A stretch of DNA of 64,000 nt from assembly GCA_017591395.1 (NCBI GenBank), contig WEDG01000794.1:186001-250000 (forward strand), read 5' to 3'. Below are positions 29,621 through 42,935 of this stretch, in pieces; within the stretch, counting starts at the first letter, position 1; each line of letters opens with the position of its first letter. A model generated the notes under the pieces. The model saw only the letters and a list, made by a program, of their open reading frames with translations. It did not search any database and had not been told where the DNA came from. A program made the position numbers and the translations under genes. The DNA comes from Schistocephalus solidus. Lineage: Eukaryota; Platyhelminthes; Cestoda; Diphyllobothriidea; Diphyllobothriidae.

Positions 29621-32600
29621 GTAGAATGGGCAATCATTGTCTATGGCGCTGCATATGGCAAGAAATCCGCCACGTACATAGGTCAAACAGACTTCGGATT
29701 GGCAAAAATGAACGCGTGAGCACACAACGTCAGTGAAACGCTACGGTCAGGTTTCACAGGCCGCCTGTGCTATGGCACACACTAACGGCAACGGCGACCT
29801 CGCTGGGATGTGCATAAATGTCAGATGCAAATGAAGAAAGGCCCTGGAATTATGTGAGTAATGGGAATTTTACGCAAAATCACGGTGTTTTTAGTCCTAA
29901 AAAGGCGTCTATGCAGGAACTTAAAACAAAGGCAGGTGAAGACTGATTTAGAGAGGCGTCACATGCCGCAAGGACTGTCACTCGCAAGGTATGTGCTAAT
30001 CAGAAGACAAAGCAGCGGTCGCTCCAAACAAAGTACATAGTAGCCTTTAGTATAATTTTAGAAATAAACTGAATCCCTCCTTGCGTCAGTCATCTAGCAG
30101 AGAAAATTAGCTGAGTGCCGTCCTTCCTTTAGAAGGTTTTAGGAGACTGTTTGGCGAGCAGGCCACTGCTTTCCATAAATTCTCATCAGACCAATGCAAT
30201 GCAGGTCGGTGATTAAATAAATCAAGTTATATCCATCCTTTTAGACAAGTGCAGTATGGGGAAGGTTGGGAGCTTACAAAACACGGCAACTGCCATCTAG
30301 TCAGCTGATAATGGCCGGTAGGGATGAGGAGAGGGCTAGGAGAGGCCTATTTTTCTTTAGCCTAACGCAAGGATGAAACACAGTAACTGAGGTAAGCGGA
30401 CGTCATCAACGAAAGTGCACAGTGAAAATGTTCTTGAGTGCATAAAAGCCTTCTTATCAAATACCTTAACATGATATTTTCCAGATTTATATCTACCTCT
30501 TTCCTTATTTTTCCACGTGGAGTCCGAGGATGTATGCAAGCATTTTTCTGCGCTATCAAAACAATTTCCAACGCAACTAATAACCTCTTTTCTTTTATCA
30601 TGCGATTGCTTGTCTTAAGTTTGCGCAGTGTTAGGTCTAATTCTACCACCATGCATGCTTTACTGTGTGGCAACATAAATATCCAAACATTCATCTGATG
30701 CTTAAAGCACTAGCCGGTCTTTTCCCAGCTTTCATACTAGTTGAAATGGAAGCCCAGCAAAACCATCACATATACACAATCACGGTGGGGCTTGTCGTGG
30801 TTATTCATGCCATAAAATAGGTGGTTAAATTACGAGTGGGGAAAAACAAAGCATTTGTGGTTATGAACGTTACTGGGTTTTATGACAAAAAGTAGCACAG
30901 ATGAACAAATCCTAAATTTTAAGTAAAAAAGGGTTTCTCTGTTTCCGAAAACAATGTGCTCATTCCCAACTCGCAAAAGTAGATTTATGTGGACAGAAAG
31001 ATCAAGATCCATCCTGAAGGGAGATTATTTGTCAAACCCCAATTATAAAGCTTAATGTCCTTTATCAGTGGAACCCGCGCAATTGGGTAATTTTGGTCCA
31101 TGGGAGAGGGGATTTGATTCTTGATCATCAATCCACCTTGTTGTAAATCATATAACATGTGAAACAGCCTAATTCCCTAGCGCGGTTTGACTTTCTGAAG
31201 GTCGTTCCTTTTGCACTGTCAGTATATCTTAAGGAATTAAAATACATGAACTCCAAGCTGTTTGCCTTGTGGTAACCCTTTGCTACATTTTCTATGCAAA
31301 AATTACTCTTTATATTAATCCTTTTTATTAGAAATTTCTTAATCAGGCCTTTATTCACATCCATTTTAAGTTGTTGCTTACTAACTGCTGTGGGGTATAC
31401 CAACTGTTGTCATTTTTTGTATTATTAACTGACTACTCATCCCCTGTCTTCGTTCTTCACTGAAATTTGTTGTCAACTAAGGCCATTATAGCATAGCTGT
31501 TTGTTTGGCTTATCTCGACTGGTTCGTAGCGTGGGGTCGCAGTATCGATCGCATTACTCGCTAAAGTCTTTCCTGGGGTCAAAAACCACGAGCGGACAAC
31601 TGCCCATCAGACCACAAAACGACCCGGCTTAAAACATTTAGACGATCGCAGGAGAGTGTCAGGAATCTGCGACTGGGGGAACTTTGGTTTACTTGGTATC
31701 GTACTCCTCCGTTCCTAGACTAGATAAGCACATTCAATCGAAACCACAGATATCTGCTTAAAATATGCAGGTTGTTAAAAGACGAAGTCTAATCGAGGGG
31801 CTCTTAGCGCAACTGAAACAAAGATCATGCTTGCTTGAGTATTCAGATAACTAGCATGAAGTACCATTTTGGGATAGCAAACTTCTTGGTTGAAACGCCT
31901 TCTAATCGCCTATTCATGTATGTAAATCAAAATTAATTAGGCTTATATAAATTCAAGTAAATGTTCAAAAATCCAGAACTGCGGTAGATTTTCTATGTTA
32001 GGAAATGTCAACCCAAATTCATAAATGTATTTTCAACTCGAAAAAAATTACTTAAGACGGGTTGTTAAATAGATTCTTGTCCAACATAATCTCCAGATAT
32101 TTCAATGTCGGTTGACCTTTCATGAGATAGGAAATGTACTGTGTATTAAGTGTACCAAAAATGCAGAGCATTCTGTGTATCCTATACAATGCTTCTAGAA
32201 TCTTCTTCAAATTTCATTATTATTTCTAGAATATTTCCACACAAACTGAGTTTCGTATTTTGAGCCTAACCGAAATTCACCTTTAAATATTATGCTTCAA
32301 GCAACAGTGAATTTGGATTTAAAGGAGGTATATTAATACAGGACTCTTTGCACTTACTAGATCAGTTATGCAGTACAATGACTGCAAAATAAATTGTGTC
32401 ACTGTAAAAATATGCGCAATAATCTGTATTAGTTAAAATTATTTATGAATGCCAGGAGAGTTGTTCATGAGAACATAAGGCATTATAAGTAGTTTATTCG
32501 GGGAGATATACGGCAAATAATTTAAAAAGCATAAAAATATAATTTATCACAAGTGGGATCAGCAACTGGATTCCTCGTCTTTGCCTTCTAGGAAGCATAA

Positions 32601-33370
32601 CTGACTCTAAAACAGAACCGAAAATTTACCGAGGGAAACGTCGTAATAAGTAGTATTTTGTTGAGCCTTAATTACAAAAGAAACCGAGAAGATGAACGGT
32701 CAACTTTTGGCATGTTAAATTCTATGGACGAACACATTAGAGTTCATATAAATCAATAATGCTCGTCATCCAAGTGATTCGTTTTATTTGAAACGAACTT
32801 AGAACTTAGCTTCAATGAGTCTTCCTGCATATGGCACATGTACGCATTCTGTTTCAAGTATAAAATTCGCTTAAACAATCATTTTTAAAATTTAGGCTTG
32901 CATAGAAAATGGGTGGTAAGCTTCTGTGCGTAAAAAATGGCAGTTACACTTTTAAATACAGCCTTTCCCTGGCATTTGCTGTGATATCCATATTTATCTG
33001 TCTGGATAAACTTCTAAGAACATAAAGTCAGGTGCAATATTTTCGAAGTTAAAAATATTATCTAGGCTTTAGACGTGAGCGGTAGCTGATTATGAAAATC
33101 ACTATCCTATGCAGGATAATCGGGTGAAATGTTGCACTTCCATGTTGCATTTATTGATACGTTTCGGTGATTTAAAAGTTATCTAATTTGTGAATCTCCC
33201 TAAAGCAATTCACTGCCACCAGGGCAAGATAAACACTGGTCACGAAAAACATAAACCCAAGTCACATGGGAGCTGCATTTAACGATACAACCTGGTTACA
33301 GGACAGCAGAGGCATCTCAATTTTACCATTGAATCGAGATTCTACAGGATACGCAGGTGGTAAGATGGTG
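29621..33370. other. AT-rich region with no recognised feature
   Basis: Short ORFs only, for example 30362-30694 on the minus strand and 30438-30698 on the plus strand, overlapping and without motifs. No RNA gene or repeat seen by eye. Confidence 0.55.
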
Positions 33371-33399
33371 ATTAGCAGACAGTGATTGTATTGCCGATC

Positions 33400-34130
33400 A
33401 CTGGAACATGGTGTTTATTGGTCTGACGTTTCGGAATCTCTCTCGAACCCATCATCGCAGGCAGTTGCAGAAAATGGTTATAGATGCACAAAGTGAGCAG
33501 TAGTTATAGTACGTAATGGCCACGTGATCACATGCGTACTACAACAAGCAGCTCTCGCGATCACCGCTGGGGGTCGTAATTGATGCAATGATAGCTTGGT
33601 CGTCCGCGTCTTAGTCTTTAATGGGCGTAATTTCATCATCCATGTTGGATGTGGGCATGATAATGACCAGACAATTTGGCTCACTGCCATTGGAGGTGTC
33701 AGGCCCCCACGTTTTCCCCACGTGACCCATCCCACTGCTCAGGCAATGCCTCAACACAGAATACGAAGGGGAGTTCATTGCGTATGTTAATGGACTGTGG
33801 GCCTGAGAACTATGACTCGAGCATCGCACGGCTCACGTGATTATCACCTCTTGCGAGAATTTTAGCCTCGTAAAACTTGAAAATATGGCCAGGTCCCGTC
33901 GAGTGAGCTGCAATAATTCTGACCTATGCTACTAGAAGTGAAGAGGCGAGTTTTAGGAAGTGGTCGTGAAGAGGGAGACACAATCACTGGCACAAGCGTC
34001 CTATTAGTCTGCATGTTCAGATTCTGACCTCTGTCGACAGTACATGGGCCTCGTAACTCAGGTGGGAGAGTGGTTACACAAAAGATGGTAACTGAACATA
34101 ATTCAAAATTCTGGCACACCACCTCGAGAT
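33400..34130 (-). mobile_element. Penelope-like fragment, GIY-YIG C-terminal half
   Basis: Minus-strand reading gives IAAHSTGPGHIFKFYEAKIL followed by ARGDNHVSRAMLES, a stop, then FSGPQSINIRNELPF. The order matches AEHCAASGHTFAFQNAEIL and ILGRG in the 28.4 kb fragment. Downstream (33425-33460) is a hammerhead-like stretch, CTGCGATGATGGG to CCGAAACGTC, with two extra bases in the core. It is a different Penelope lineage from the 61-64 kb copies. Confidence 0.7.
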
Positions 34131-34199
34131 ATTACCGAGCGCTAACGAAAATAAAAAAAATAAAAAATAGTGTATGTTTTCTCCATCGGCAACAATTCT

Positions 34200-34640
34200 G
34201 TAAAATACTTTAAGATCGCGCAGTGCGTACTGCAATAAAATCTACTGAGACACCACACACTTGATCACCCGATAGTTTGACCGTCGTAGTCCGACGATGT
34301 CCAACGTATGCTCCATGGAAGTGTGGAGCAGGGACGGTGACTTGCGCGTGAATTAGTTTTAAGTGATAGTAGCCTTGCGTTGCAGCTACCGCACTCTCTC
34401 CTCCTTCCACACCTGAGCCCGGTGTCAAGACAGAGTCAAGAAGACCGGAGGCGGGAGAGGACGCAGGTGGCTGGTGCGGCTGTGTCCCCTAAGCCCTAGC
34501 CGCCCCTAGGCGTGCCACCACACCTCCCATGTTCGGCATTTGTTAGCGGAGCGCAACCCGAATAACGCATGCCGTGCCCTGATGTGGCCACCGTGTTGGT
34601 CCAACGCATCTACCACGTGGCCCGTTTAGGGGGCACACTT
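34200..34640. repeat. GC-rich unclassified stretch between two CTTGATCACCC words
   Basis: Both ends carry ACACTTGATCACCC (34257-34270 and 34636-34649), and a third related word occurs at 35724. The GC-rich interior (34430-34630) has no coding motif. It may be an inserted element flanked by short direct repeats. Confidence 0.35.
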
Positions 34641-34689
34641 GATCACCCAGTGCACTTGTAAATGGCTTGTCCAGTTTGGCGGTGTAACC

Positions 34690-35445
34690 ACCCGCTAATC
34701 GAGAGGTAATGTAATGTTGGAAAGCCTGTTCTACAGCATTGTTTTCCTGTGCTAAATACTCTAATTTCGGAAGAAGTGTTATTCAACGGAAGCAAGATCT
34801 GCTAGGTATAGCGGACGATGGAGAACTTCTAACTCCTACACTTGTAGTTATGCCACTGTCATTTGTGTGGGCTGTGGTCTAGCACTCTGATACAGTAGAA
34901 TATGAGTCGATCAATGATCCAATGAAAACTGTTTTTAAAAAGTTTTTGTTCCACTTGGCTCAGCTGGTTGCAGTTTACTTCGGCCGTGATCGATGAGCCA
35001 GGTTGCCAGACAAGATAATCGAGCACAGCTCCGCCAGGCCAAGGAACACTCACCATTAGCTTCTTTTTTATTAATATTGTGCATTGAGCTGTGTTTTAGT
35101 GACTTACCCTTGTCCAGCCACTTGGCTGAACGTTTAAGGTTATCGTATTGGATCTAGTTCTCATCACACGTTACAATTTGACCCAGTCAGTTCATGTTGA
35201 ACCCACTTTATTGACAGCAGATAGGTGAGTCTATAGTGTTTACTTGCTAATACCAAACAGCAACGATAATTCATGTGCACTTTGCGATGGATTTGACCCG
35301 GCAGTGACTTTCAGTTCGTCATTATCTACTGCTCATTCTGGCCGACGACGTGGCTCATTCGTGAGGTCAAAAGTACCAGAACGAAAGCTCGCAAACCAAT
35401 TTGATACTGTCTGCTGTGTAGTAATATTATATCAAAATACAGAAT
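34690..35445 (-). pseudogene. Mariner-type transposase remnant
   Basis: Minus-strand reading gives TTQQTVSNWFASFRSGTFDL, then NEPRRRPE, VDNDELK and HELSLLFGIS, the mariner DNA-binding half (families usually read GDFDL, DEPRSGRP, VDNDEL). Later come LDKGKSLKHSS, LMVSVPWPGGAVLDYLVWQP and SSITAEVNCNQL, matching the catalytic half. The HDNARPH region is worn to LDHSPHK. Many frame breaks make it dead. I could not define terminal inverted repeats. Confidence 0.8.
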
Positions 35446-38400
35446 TAATATAGTGATTGTCCATTACCACGCAAGAACTCATATGTCAAAATGGTAAGAA
35501 GTTGCGGCTTTTTCATCTTTAAACAAGAATGATAAAAAATATTTTGGACATTTCTCGAAACGCAAAATAATTTACAAAGATGAAATATGTGTGGCACCTT
35601 TCTAACAAAAACACAATTACGTCAAAATATAATACCAACATGAACTAAGAAGCTGTCAAATTCGACCATGCGCCTCACTTAAACTTTCCTACTTGATGAC
35701 CCACTATTTTTCGACACCGCACGCTTGATCACGCAATGTACAAGTAAAATGTTTTTGAGTTACGTCCTTGCTTGCTTATTCGTACTAGTATTTGGTGTCT
35801 TAAAACCCCAACAGCAGCGCAAAAGGCAATTGTGTGACCACCCAAAAAGGACATCGTAGAGAAAATAAGAAGGTGAACACAGGAAAATCGGATGCCCATT
35901 CTTTACCTCATGACTGTTCAAAATGAACACAACAAGTACCACTCACCCGCTTTTTCTCTTTCTTTGAGGTTACTGATAATGCTCTCTTGCATGAGTCTGA
36001 AAGTTTGGATAAATAAATCAAGCTTTCCTCAGGATAGACAACCGGCATTTTGCCTTCAATATAAACCTGGAACTCGCATTCTCACCCCCGTTCGCAGTGA
36101 CTTTTTCTGACGCCTTCAATTAGGTCAGTACAAAAAGTCTGGTGGATAGTGGCAGAGGTTCTCGACCTGACTACGCCAGTCTTGTATAAGGTTTTCTAGC
36201 AGTTAATGAACAATTTAATGCCCGTGACACCATTATAAGCTCATATCTCTGTTTTGTGGTCAAAAACCAAAACAAATCTACTATATGGACTAGAGTACTG
36301 ATCCTTTGGATGAGTTTGTGACTGCACCAAGGACCTTCCCAGCCTTCTTCGAAAGCCATAAATTCACCATCCTCCAGACGAAGGTACCCCCTCTCTGGGT
36401 TCTCTCAACAGTATGTCCATAACAAATGTGCCGGATATAAATTTCCTTCGGAGCAATTCTAAGAAATTAAGTGGGGTGGCACACCGACATCAATATTTTT
36501 GAGGTAATATAACTGTGTTGATGTGTTGAACCATTTAAATCTTCCACGATCAGCCAACAGGAGCATACCTTTAACAAAATTCACATGAAGCTTGAATGTG
36601 CTGTAACACTAAAGGATTTTGGCATATCGGCCCAAATATCCCCGTTTAAATGACAGGAGTTAGAGTTCATCGTTGATAACCCCCACTGGCAACCGGCATT
36701 TCATGTAAGCAAGAGAAGCAAAGTGCACTATTCTAGTTGGCTGGGATCGCTCAAATCCGCAGATTTACGGAGCATCTTTGCAATATTAAAACGTGATATT
36801 CACAGGTTGACATTGGACAAACAGTCGCTCTTCAAACCTCTAAAGATTTCAGAGATCTATCTGACCTCAAATTGTGCTCAGAAAATTCAGCAGTCAAACT
36901 CTTGATTTTAAAATGTTTTAAAAGGTTGTTGTAGTTTACCGTTGAAAGTGATAGAATAGCAAGCCGTCAACGCTAGAATGACAGAAGGGTATTCGAGTGT
37001 TATGCTTTCAATTTGTAAAAGGATGCTTGTCTTCTTGATTGCCGAATAGTTCTTTCAGGTCCGAAGCTTTTTAATTATTTTTAAAATGCCCCTCCTTGTT
37101 AATGTCAGAATTCTTTGGGGAAGCTTGGCTATGCCAGAATCGCCAGGATCGCACTTCAACTGACCTATGCTAAAAATGTCATTTTTAGCTCTCAACTTCG
37201 CCGGAAAATAACTCCTCCTGGGCATGCATCACCACAATGCTGGCAGTCTTATGCATACATTATTGGTCTACTGACCTATGCATCATAACGCCAACTTTCT
37301 TTCTCAGTCCCGTAGGCTGTGTGGGGTGAAAAATTGGCAAACATGCACTCTATTCTTGTACGGAGCTCATGCGGGTTTGCTTCCCATCACGCACTTATGG
37401 TAGTAAGTAACTTTGTTGCAGGGTTCGCAGACCGTACTCGACTTACATTAGGGCCTGTAAAACAAACCGTACGCCCCTATTTTTGAATAAATGTGGCCCT
37501 TGAGAGTAAAAGCGGAATAAAACGACAATAAATATGATGTGATCTTGAAAATGAAGTTATGTGGGTTTTGTTTGCATATTTCAGTAGTTGAGGCACTCTA
37601 CCTCATCTGTCGGACCGAGGAATCGACCAGTTCACTGCAGTATGAAAGACGGGAGAGCGACTGAGGTCGGATATGGCGCTCAGTCTCCTTAATATAAGCA
37701 ATCAAGCATGTTTTGAAACTGGCATTGGAGGTTGCTAACTTTCGGGTTAATCAAATCTTAGTTGGAAACAGAAGTCTTAGTGTAATGGCCTCCTGTCAAG
37801 GTAGTCTTTATGACTATTTCGCTTACGAGAGATTTGAGACCCCTGAGTAAAACTTAATGTGTTTAGAGGTTGGGATCACGTTATGTGTGTCACGCATAAG
37901 CACCCTGTTTATCTTTATAGATTAATACAATCAAGATAACCTCAAATTATCTTAACCTAAAATGTTGTGTGGGTAAGAGAGAGTAAGGAAGATGAGGTAC
38001 CAGTCCGTATCACTATGAAAGCAGTCATTCCCAAGTTCAAATGAGGTCCACCTCATGAGGCAATCGTAGATCACATCATTTGCAGCGGCTGAACCTTTAG
38101 GAATTTTGAAATTTCCTTCATTCATTATGGGCACATAGCTTCCAACTCTCCTGATCAAGCAACTGTGATGGATTGTACTTGCTTAAAATTGAGGTGATCG
38201 GTAACACAGTTCTCAACGCTGATGGGCTCTAGGAGAATTAAACAAATTTGAAACCTATAAATATGGAATTGGCTACTTGTTTCCTACAAGGTAGAGCAAA
38301 ATACTTGTTTTTTTTTTTCTCCAAGCAGTCTGTCGCAGACTTGGCCATTTATTTTTGTCAAACAGTCCGTACGGAATATCAACTAACAATGAAGTCCCCG

Positions 38401-39320
38401 TAGTCTCTAGGGGCAACTAAAAGTACTTTAGGCACACATTAGTGGCCAAATGGGTGCACCACGTGCATACTTACTAATACATCTTACTTTCTTTGCTCAC
38501 AGACACAAATCATGGTGGTATGTTAAAGGGTAAAAGGTATGACAGACGTTCAAGGTGATCTGGAGAGGCAAATTAACGTACGCGATAGGCAAGTGCGATG
38601 GCTGTAATTATGCCAAACAACGAAGGATTTTCAGTGAAATCTGGAAGATGGTCACGCAACGTAAACTATGCCTGACGCACACTAGAGGTTGTTGAGATGC
38701 GTACACCGTTGCGCTAAACAAAAATTCGTTGCGAACATCTATCCACAGAGTTCGAAATGTTTTTAGAGATTTGGTTAAAAGACTCGAAGGTAGCACAAAG
38801 CACCGTTACCCATAAATGAGTCTGATTCAATTGAATATGCAACGCTGCTTGTGTGTATGAAGTACTGCTAGGTGGAGAAACGTAATCGATACCTAAGATT
38901 AAGCAGTCTGACTGAACCTGGAAAACGAAAGTGGCGAAAGATTGTGCGGCGGAAGAACATTCTCGTTTGTGCTGGAGTTTTCATGAGCATGAGGGCAGTT
39001 AGCGATAGTTTAGAAAAGAGCGATCTGCTTCTCCTTGATGACTGCATCTTTTCCCACTGTGGTAAGACCCTAAGAATGGCTTTTTAAGGAGTGGTATTGC
39101 ACCAAATTATGGACACCTGAGGACTTGACATCACATGTCTCCTATGACCAGGTGTATTTTCTGACCTCAGTTCAATAGAAAATGCTTCCTAGTACGTTCC
39201 GAAAACGGATCCCAGAGGGACCGAACTGCAACGGCTTTCCTTCCTCCGGCTCGCTCGGTTGAAGGTCTGGTGTGCATTAAGGCAAGAACAAATACTCAGA
39301 TCTCGTTGACAAAATGAGTG
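35446..39320. other. Region with no recognised gene
   Basis: Short ORFs only. The one at 38872-39087 (71 codons, KRKWRKIVRRKNILVCAGVF) looks faintly transposase-like but cannot be assigned. A short repeat at 37655-37710 matches 19.56 kb. Confidence 0.5.
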
Positions 39321-39937
39321 GACGAGTCATACTGTGTGTGACCTAGGGGCGTAGGGGTACTCGTTAGGGGTAGCACCACACAGATAGCATTTGGTCGCTC
39401 CATTTGTCTCGTACAGGTGGTGAATGCTCCTGTGGCCGCCTCTAACTGGTACCCAACTCTCACCTGTGGCTCCTCGAAGTTGCGTTCTTCCCAGCGGCCA
39501 CACCCCGGGCAACCGTCACGACTGGCGGGCTAAACCAGGTGAGGGTCTCCGGTGTTGTGTGTGCCTCTACACCCGGTATGTCTGACTCCCGAACTTCCCA
39601 CCTCCCCCCTCTCAAAAAGTCCGACGGTGGGGGCGACAGCAACCCAGTAGGCGGCCCAGACTAACTCGGGTCCTTCTCTCACTAAAACAAATCCGTGACC
39701 CATAGTGGAGTTCGGCAGCCGTCTGAGATGTCCGAGCAGCCCTATTTAGGGATTAGCACTGCTTGCCTCCCTCGCGGAGGAAGGGGCTCGGAAAAATTTA
39801 CCCTAAAAAAATGCTGGGTCTCACGTCTTCTGCAGCCGGCCGCGGCTCGCAGATCGCAAACCACGTGGTTGTAAAACTCAAACAAACAACAATACCCCCG
39901 TCCACATCCCCCTCGCCATTATCTCCAGGCTGCTCTG

Positions 39938-40387
39938 GTGAGTCCACTCACACTAGCAGCCTGGAATGTTCGTTCAATTTTAGACAATCCTAGGAGCAAC
40001 CAGCCGGAACGGAGGACGGCGCTAGTCGTTAGCGAACTGGCGCGCTACAAGGTGGACATTGCTGCTCTCAGGGAGACCCGATTCTCTGAGCAGGGTCAGC
40101 TGGAGGAGGTGGGGGGCGGCTACACTTTCTTCTGGAGCGGCTTGCCAAAGGCAGAGCGACGCTACGCTGGTGTTGCCTTTACCATCCGTAACGACATCGT
40201 GGGACGTCTGCCCTGTCTGCCGCAGGGTATCAATTATCGCCTGATGAGCCTCCGCCTGCCCCTTCGGGGAGACCAGTTCACCACCATCATCAGCGCTTAC
40301 GCTCCCCCAATGACGAGCTCTGATGCGGCGAAGGACAAATCATACGATGACCTGCACGCCTTGCTGGCGACTGTGCCGAAAGAGTGA
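39938..40387 (+). pseudogene. RTE endonuclease, N-terminal part
   Basis: Reads [36 protein letters not shown] (a conserved Glu of the active site), GYTFFWSG and [11 protein letters not shown] stop at 40385-40387 interrupts [19 protein letters not shown], where LGDFNA is the next catalytic motif and lies in the same frame after the stop. One nonsense change therefore separates two otherwise good halves. Confidence 0.9.
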
Positions 40388-40772
40388 CAGTTAATTGTCC
40401 TTGGTGACTTTAATGCCCGCGTCGGGACGGACCACGCTGCCTGGCAGGGGAGTGCTGGGTCCCCACGGTCTCGGTAGCTGCAACGATAACGGCCTCCTTC
40501 TTCTGCGCACGTGTGCGGAACACCGTCTCCCTGCTGTCCAACACCTTCTTCCGCCTTCCGACGCGGAGAAGGCCACGTGGATGCACCCTCGGTCGCGGCG
40601 CTGGCATCTGTTGGACTATGTTCTCGTCCGGAGGCGAGATCGACAGGACGTGCTGGTAACCAAGGCGATCCGCGATGCCGATGGTTGGACAGATCACCGC
40701 CTCGTCATCTCCCAGATGAGGCTCCGACTGCAACCCCGACGAAGGCCCCAAGGTAGAGAGGCCACCATGTAA
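40388..40772 (+). pseudogene. RTE endonuclease, C-terminal part
   Basis: Continues with [16 protein letters not shown], then in the next frame [33 protein letters not shown] and [11 protein letters not shown], the SDH-equivalent motif with T-D-H. At least one frameshift lies near 40435. Confidence 0.88.
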
Positions 40773-41493
40773 GTTAAATACTCTTTTATTAAATTTGCCT
40801 GCTCACTGTTTTGATTTCAACAACCAAATAACCGAGAAACTGGGGGACCTGCATGCTCCAGATGATAACGCTACCGTGGAGACACGATGGTGTCAACTAA
40901 GAAATGTCATCCAGTTCACTACCCTCGATGTACTCGGACGCGCACACAGTCGACACCAGGACTGTTTTGACGACAATGACGCCGACATCAGCAACTTACT
41001 CGCGGAGAAGAATAGACTACACAAAGCCTACATGCAACTTTGGACTGACGCCACCAAAGCAGCCTTCTTCAGATGCCGGCGCCTTGTACAACAACGGCTG
41101 CGGGAGATGCAGGATGCCTGGATGATCCAAAAGGCTGAGGAAATCCAGGGGTATGCGGACCGCAATGAAATGAAAAACTTCTTCAAAGCCATCAAGGCCA
41201 TCTATGGTCCGCGTATCAAGGGGACCGCACCAATTCTCAGCTCTGACGGCACAACACTGCTGACAGAGAAATCGCAAATTCTGAAGCACTGGGCCGAGCA
41301 CTTCAGAAATGTCCTTAATTGCTCATCAGCCATCTCCGATGCTGCCATTGACCGGCTCCCTCAAGTGGACACGAACAATGACCTGATCTGCCGTCTTCCC
41401 TACCAGAAACCATCCGGGCCGTGCAGCAGATTTCCAGCGGTGCCCGACTCCGACGCGATCCTTACGAAGTCTACATCGCACGCTGGGCCCTAG
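40751..41493 (+). pseudogene. RTE linker and start of reverse transcriptase
   Basis: A 232-codon open stretch with a charged helical region (FRCRRLVQQRLREMQDAW), NFFKAIKAIYGPR, LLTEKSQILKHWAEHF and IDRLPQVD. These are typical of the connector before RTE reverse transcriptases. The frame is lost after LPYQKPSGP. Confidence 0.85.
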
Positions 41494-42241
41494 CGTGCAG
41501 AAAGTCACAGTCGCTTCCGCGGTTAGTGGCAGACCAAGGACACGCTCTTCAGGATGTCATAGGCACCAAGTGACCATCGTTCCATCAGCTTTAAACGGAG
41601 ACGGGACCATCGTCCACGCGAAACGAACCGTGCTACTTCACAGATAGTCAGAGGCATCTCTGTTGCTCAACCTCGCCGGAAGATCTTCGCCCGTATCCTT
41701 CTCAACCGTCTTAACGGTCATCTGAGAGCGAAGGCCTGCTCCCGGAAAGCCGTACGTGAACGCGTGACGCACGCGGAACAACCGATAATATGATAGCTCG
41801 GCCGCCGGCCAGCTAAGAGAGGTCCTTTGATGACTCAGGTTTCTAGTGATTTGACTTTATCGCCAGCAGGACGTGCGTTTATAGCAGTGCGATAGAACGC
41901 AGCCATTCGAGCTCACGAGGCTCCCACCGGGAGCCTTTCGTAGCTCGCGCTAGAGCGTTGGCTGCACTCAAAAGCCCTCTCTCGCTGGCGTGGTCTGAAT
42001 CCCACCGAGGCCGCCGAGTTTTTCAAAAAGTACCGCAGGGAATTATTCAAATCCGCCTCAAAACATCCTCTACTAATTCCTTGTGCCTAGTAGTAGTCTG
42101 GTGGATTCTAGATTGATTGCTTAGGAAATCCCGCTTGGATAGTCAGCTTGCTGTATCAGAATTGGTGGATTTCATACGTTTCTGTAGAACTCTGGGTGGG
42201 TAACTTTAACCCAGCGTGATTAAACTCACGGCTCCCGGTGG

Positions 42242-42323
42242 GGACTCGTTGTCTCAGTTGGCTAGAGCGTTGGCTGTACTAAAGCCTTCCCTTGCTGGCG
42301 TGGGTTCGAATCCCACCGAGTCG
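42242..42323 (+). tRNA. tRNA-like cloverleaf of repeat A (best acceptor stem)
   Basis: Acceptor stem GACTCG (42243-42248) pairs with CGAGTC (42317-42322). D stem CTC/GAG and the A box follow, then anticodon stem GGCT/AGCC with a seven-base loop GTACTAA, giving ACT if T33 is placed normally. A long variable region comes next, then T stem GTGGG/CCCAC around TTCGAAT. A T5 run lies at 42328-42332. The long variable region and ACT would suggest Ser, but amino acid identity is a guess; it may be a transcribed pseudo-tRNA. Confidence 0.4.
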
Positions 42324-42852
42324 CCAGTTTTTCGCAAGTGGATCAAAGCGAATTATTCAAATCTGCCAAAAATCCTCTACTATATTACTTGATCCTGGTA
42401 GTCATTTGATGGATTCAAGATTAATTTCTTAGGAAATCCTTCTTGGGCAGTCAGCTTGCTGTATCAGAATTGGTGAATTTCATACGTTTTAGAACTCTGG
42501 GTGTGTAACTTAACCCAAGTGTGATTAAACTCACGGCTCCCGGTGGAGACTCGTAGTTTAGTTGGCTAGCGCGTTGGTTGTACTTAAGCCTTCTCCTTGG
42601 TGGCCTGGGTTCGAATCCCACCGAGGTCGCCAAGTTTTTCACAAGTGGGTCAAAGAAATTATTCAAATCTGCCAAAATCCTCTATAAATTTTTGTGTGCC
42701 TGGTAGTCATCTGGTGGATTCAGATTGATTGCTTAGGAAATCCTTTCTGGGCAGTCAGCTTGCTGTATCAGAATTGGTGAATTTCCATACGTTTGCAGAA
42801 CTCTGGGCGGGTAACTTGACCCAAGTGTGATTAAACTCACGGCTCCCGGTGG

Positions 42853-42935
42853 GGACTCGTAGCTCAGTTGGCTAGAGCGTTGGCTGTACTAAAAGCCTTC
42901 TCCTTGCTGGCGTGGGTTCGAATCCCACCGAGGCC
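42853..42935 (+). tRNA. tRNA-like cloverleaf of repeat A
   Basis: GGACTCG pairs with CGAGGCC with one mismatch; D stem GCTC/GAGC; T stem GTGGG/CCCAC; B box at 42915-42925; T5 at 42942-42946. The anticodon loop has one extra base, so a working tRNA is doubtful. Other copies at about 43158-43241 and 42546-42631 are similar. Confidence 0.3.

Larger units (their letters stand above)
39330..41860 (+). mobile_element. RTE-type LINE, 3' truncated in the reverse transcriptase
   Basis: A GC-rich 5' leader (39330-39740, also present alone at 6.96-7.41 kb) precedes an endonuclease and then a linker with coiled-coil character. The reverse transcriptase starts at about 41655 (IFARIL, LLNRLNGHL in shifting frames) and stops near TTDNMI at about 41785-41800. 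The YADD region is absent. The endonuclease is of the type annotated as craniofacial development protein 2-like in many genomes. Few stops suggest a younger copy than the element at 1-2975. Confidence 0.9.

Noticed and set aside
33425..33460. Complete hammerhead ribozyme beside the 33.4-34.1 kb Penelope fragment
   Set aside because: The core reads CTGCGATGA instead of CTGATGA (two extra bases), so I only note it as hammerhead-like.
38500..39120. Possible second DNA transposon with a transposase-like ORF at 38872-39087
   Set aside because: Only a faint resemblance over a few residues; no catalytic motif or inverted ends found.
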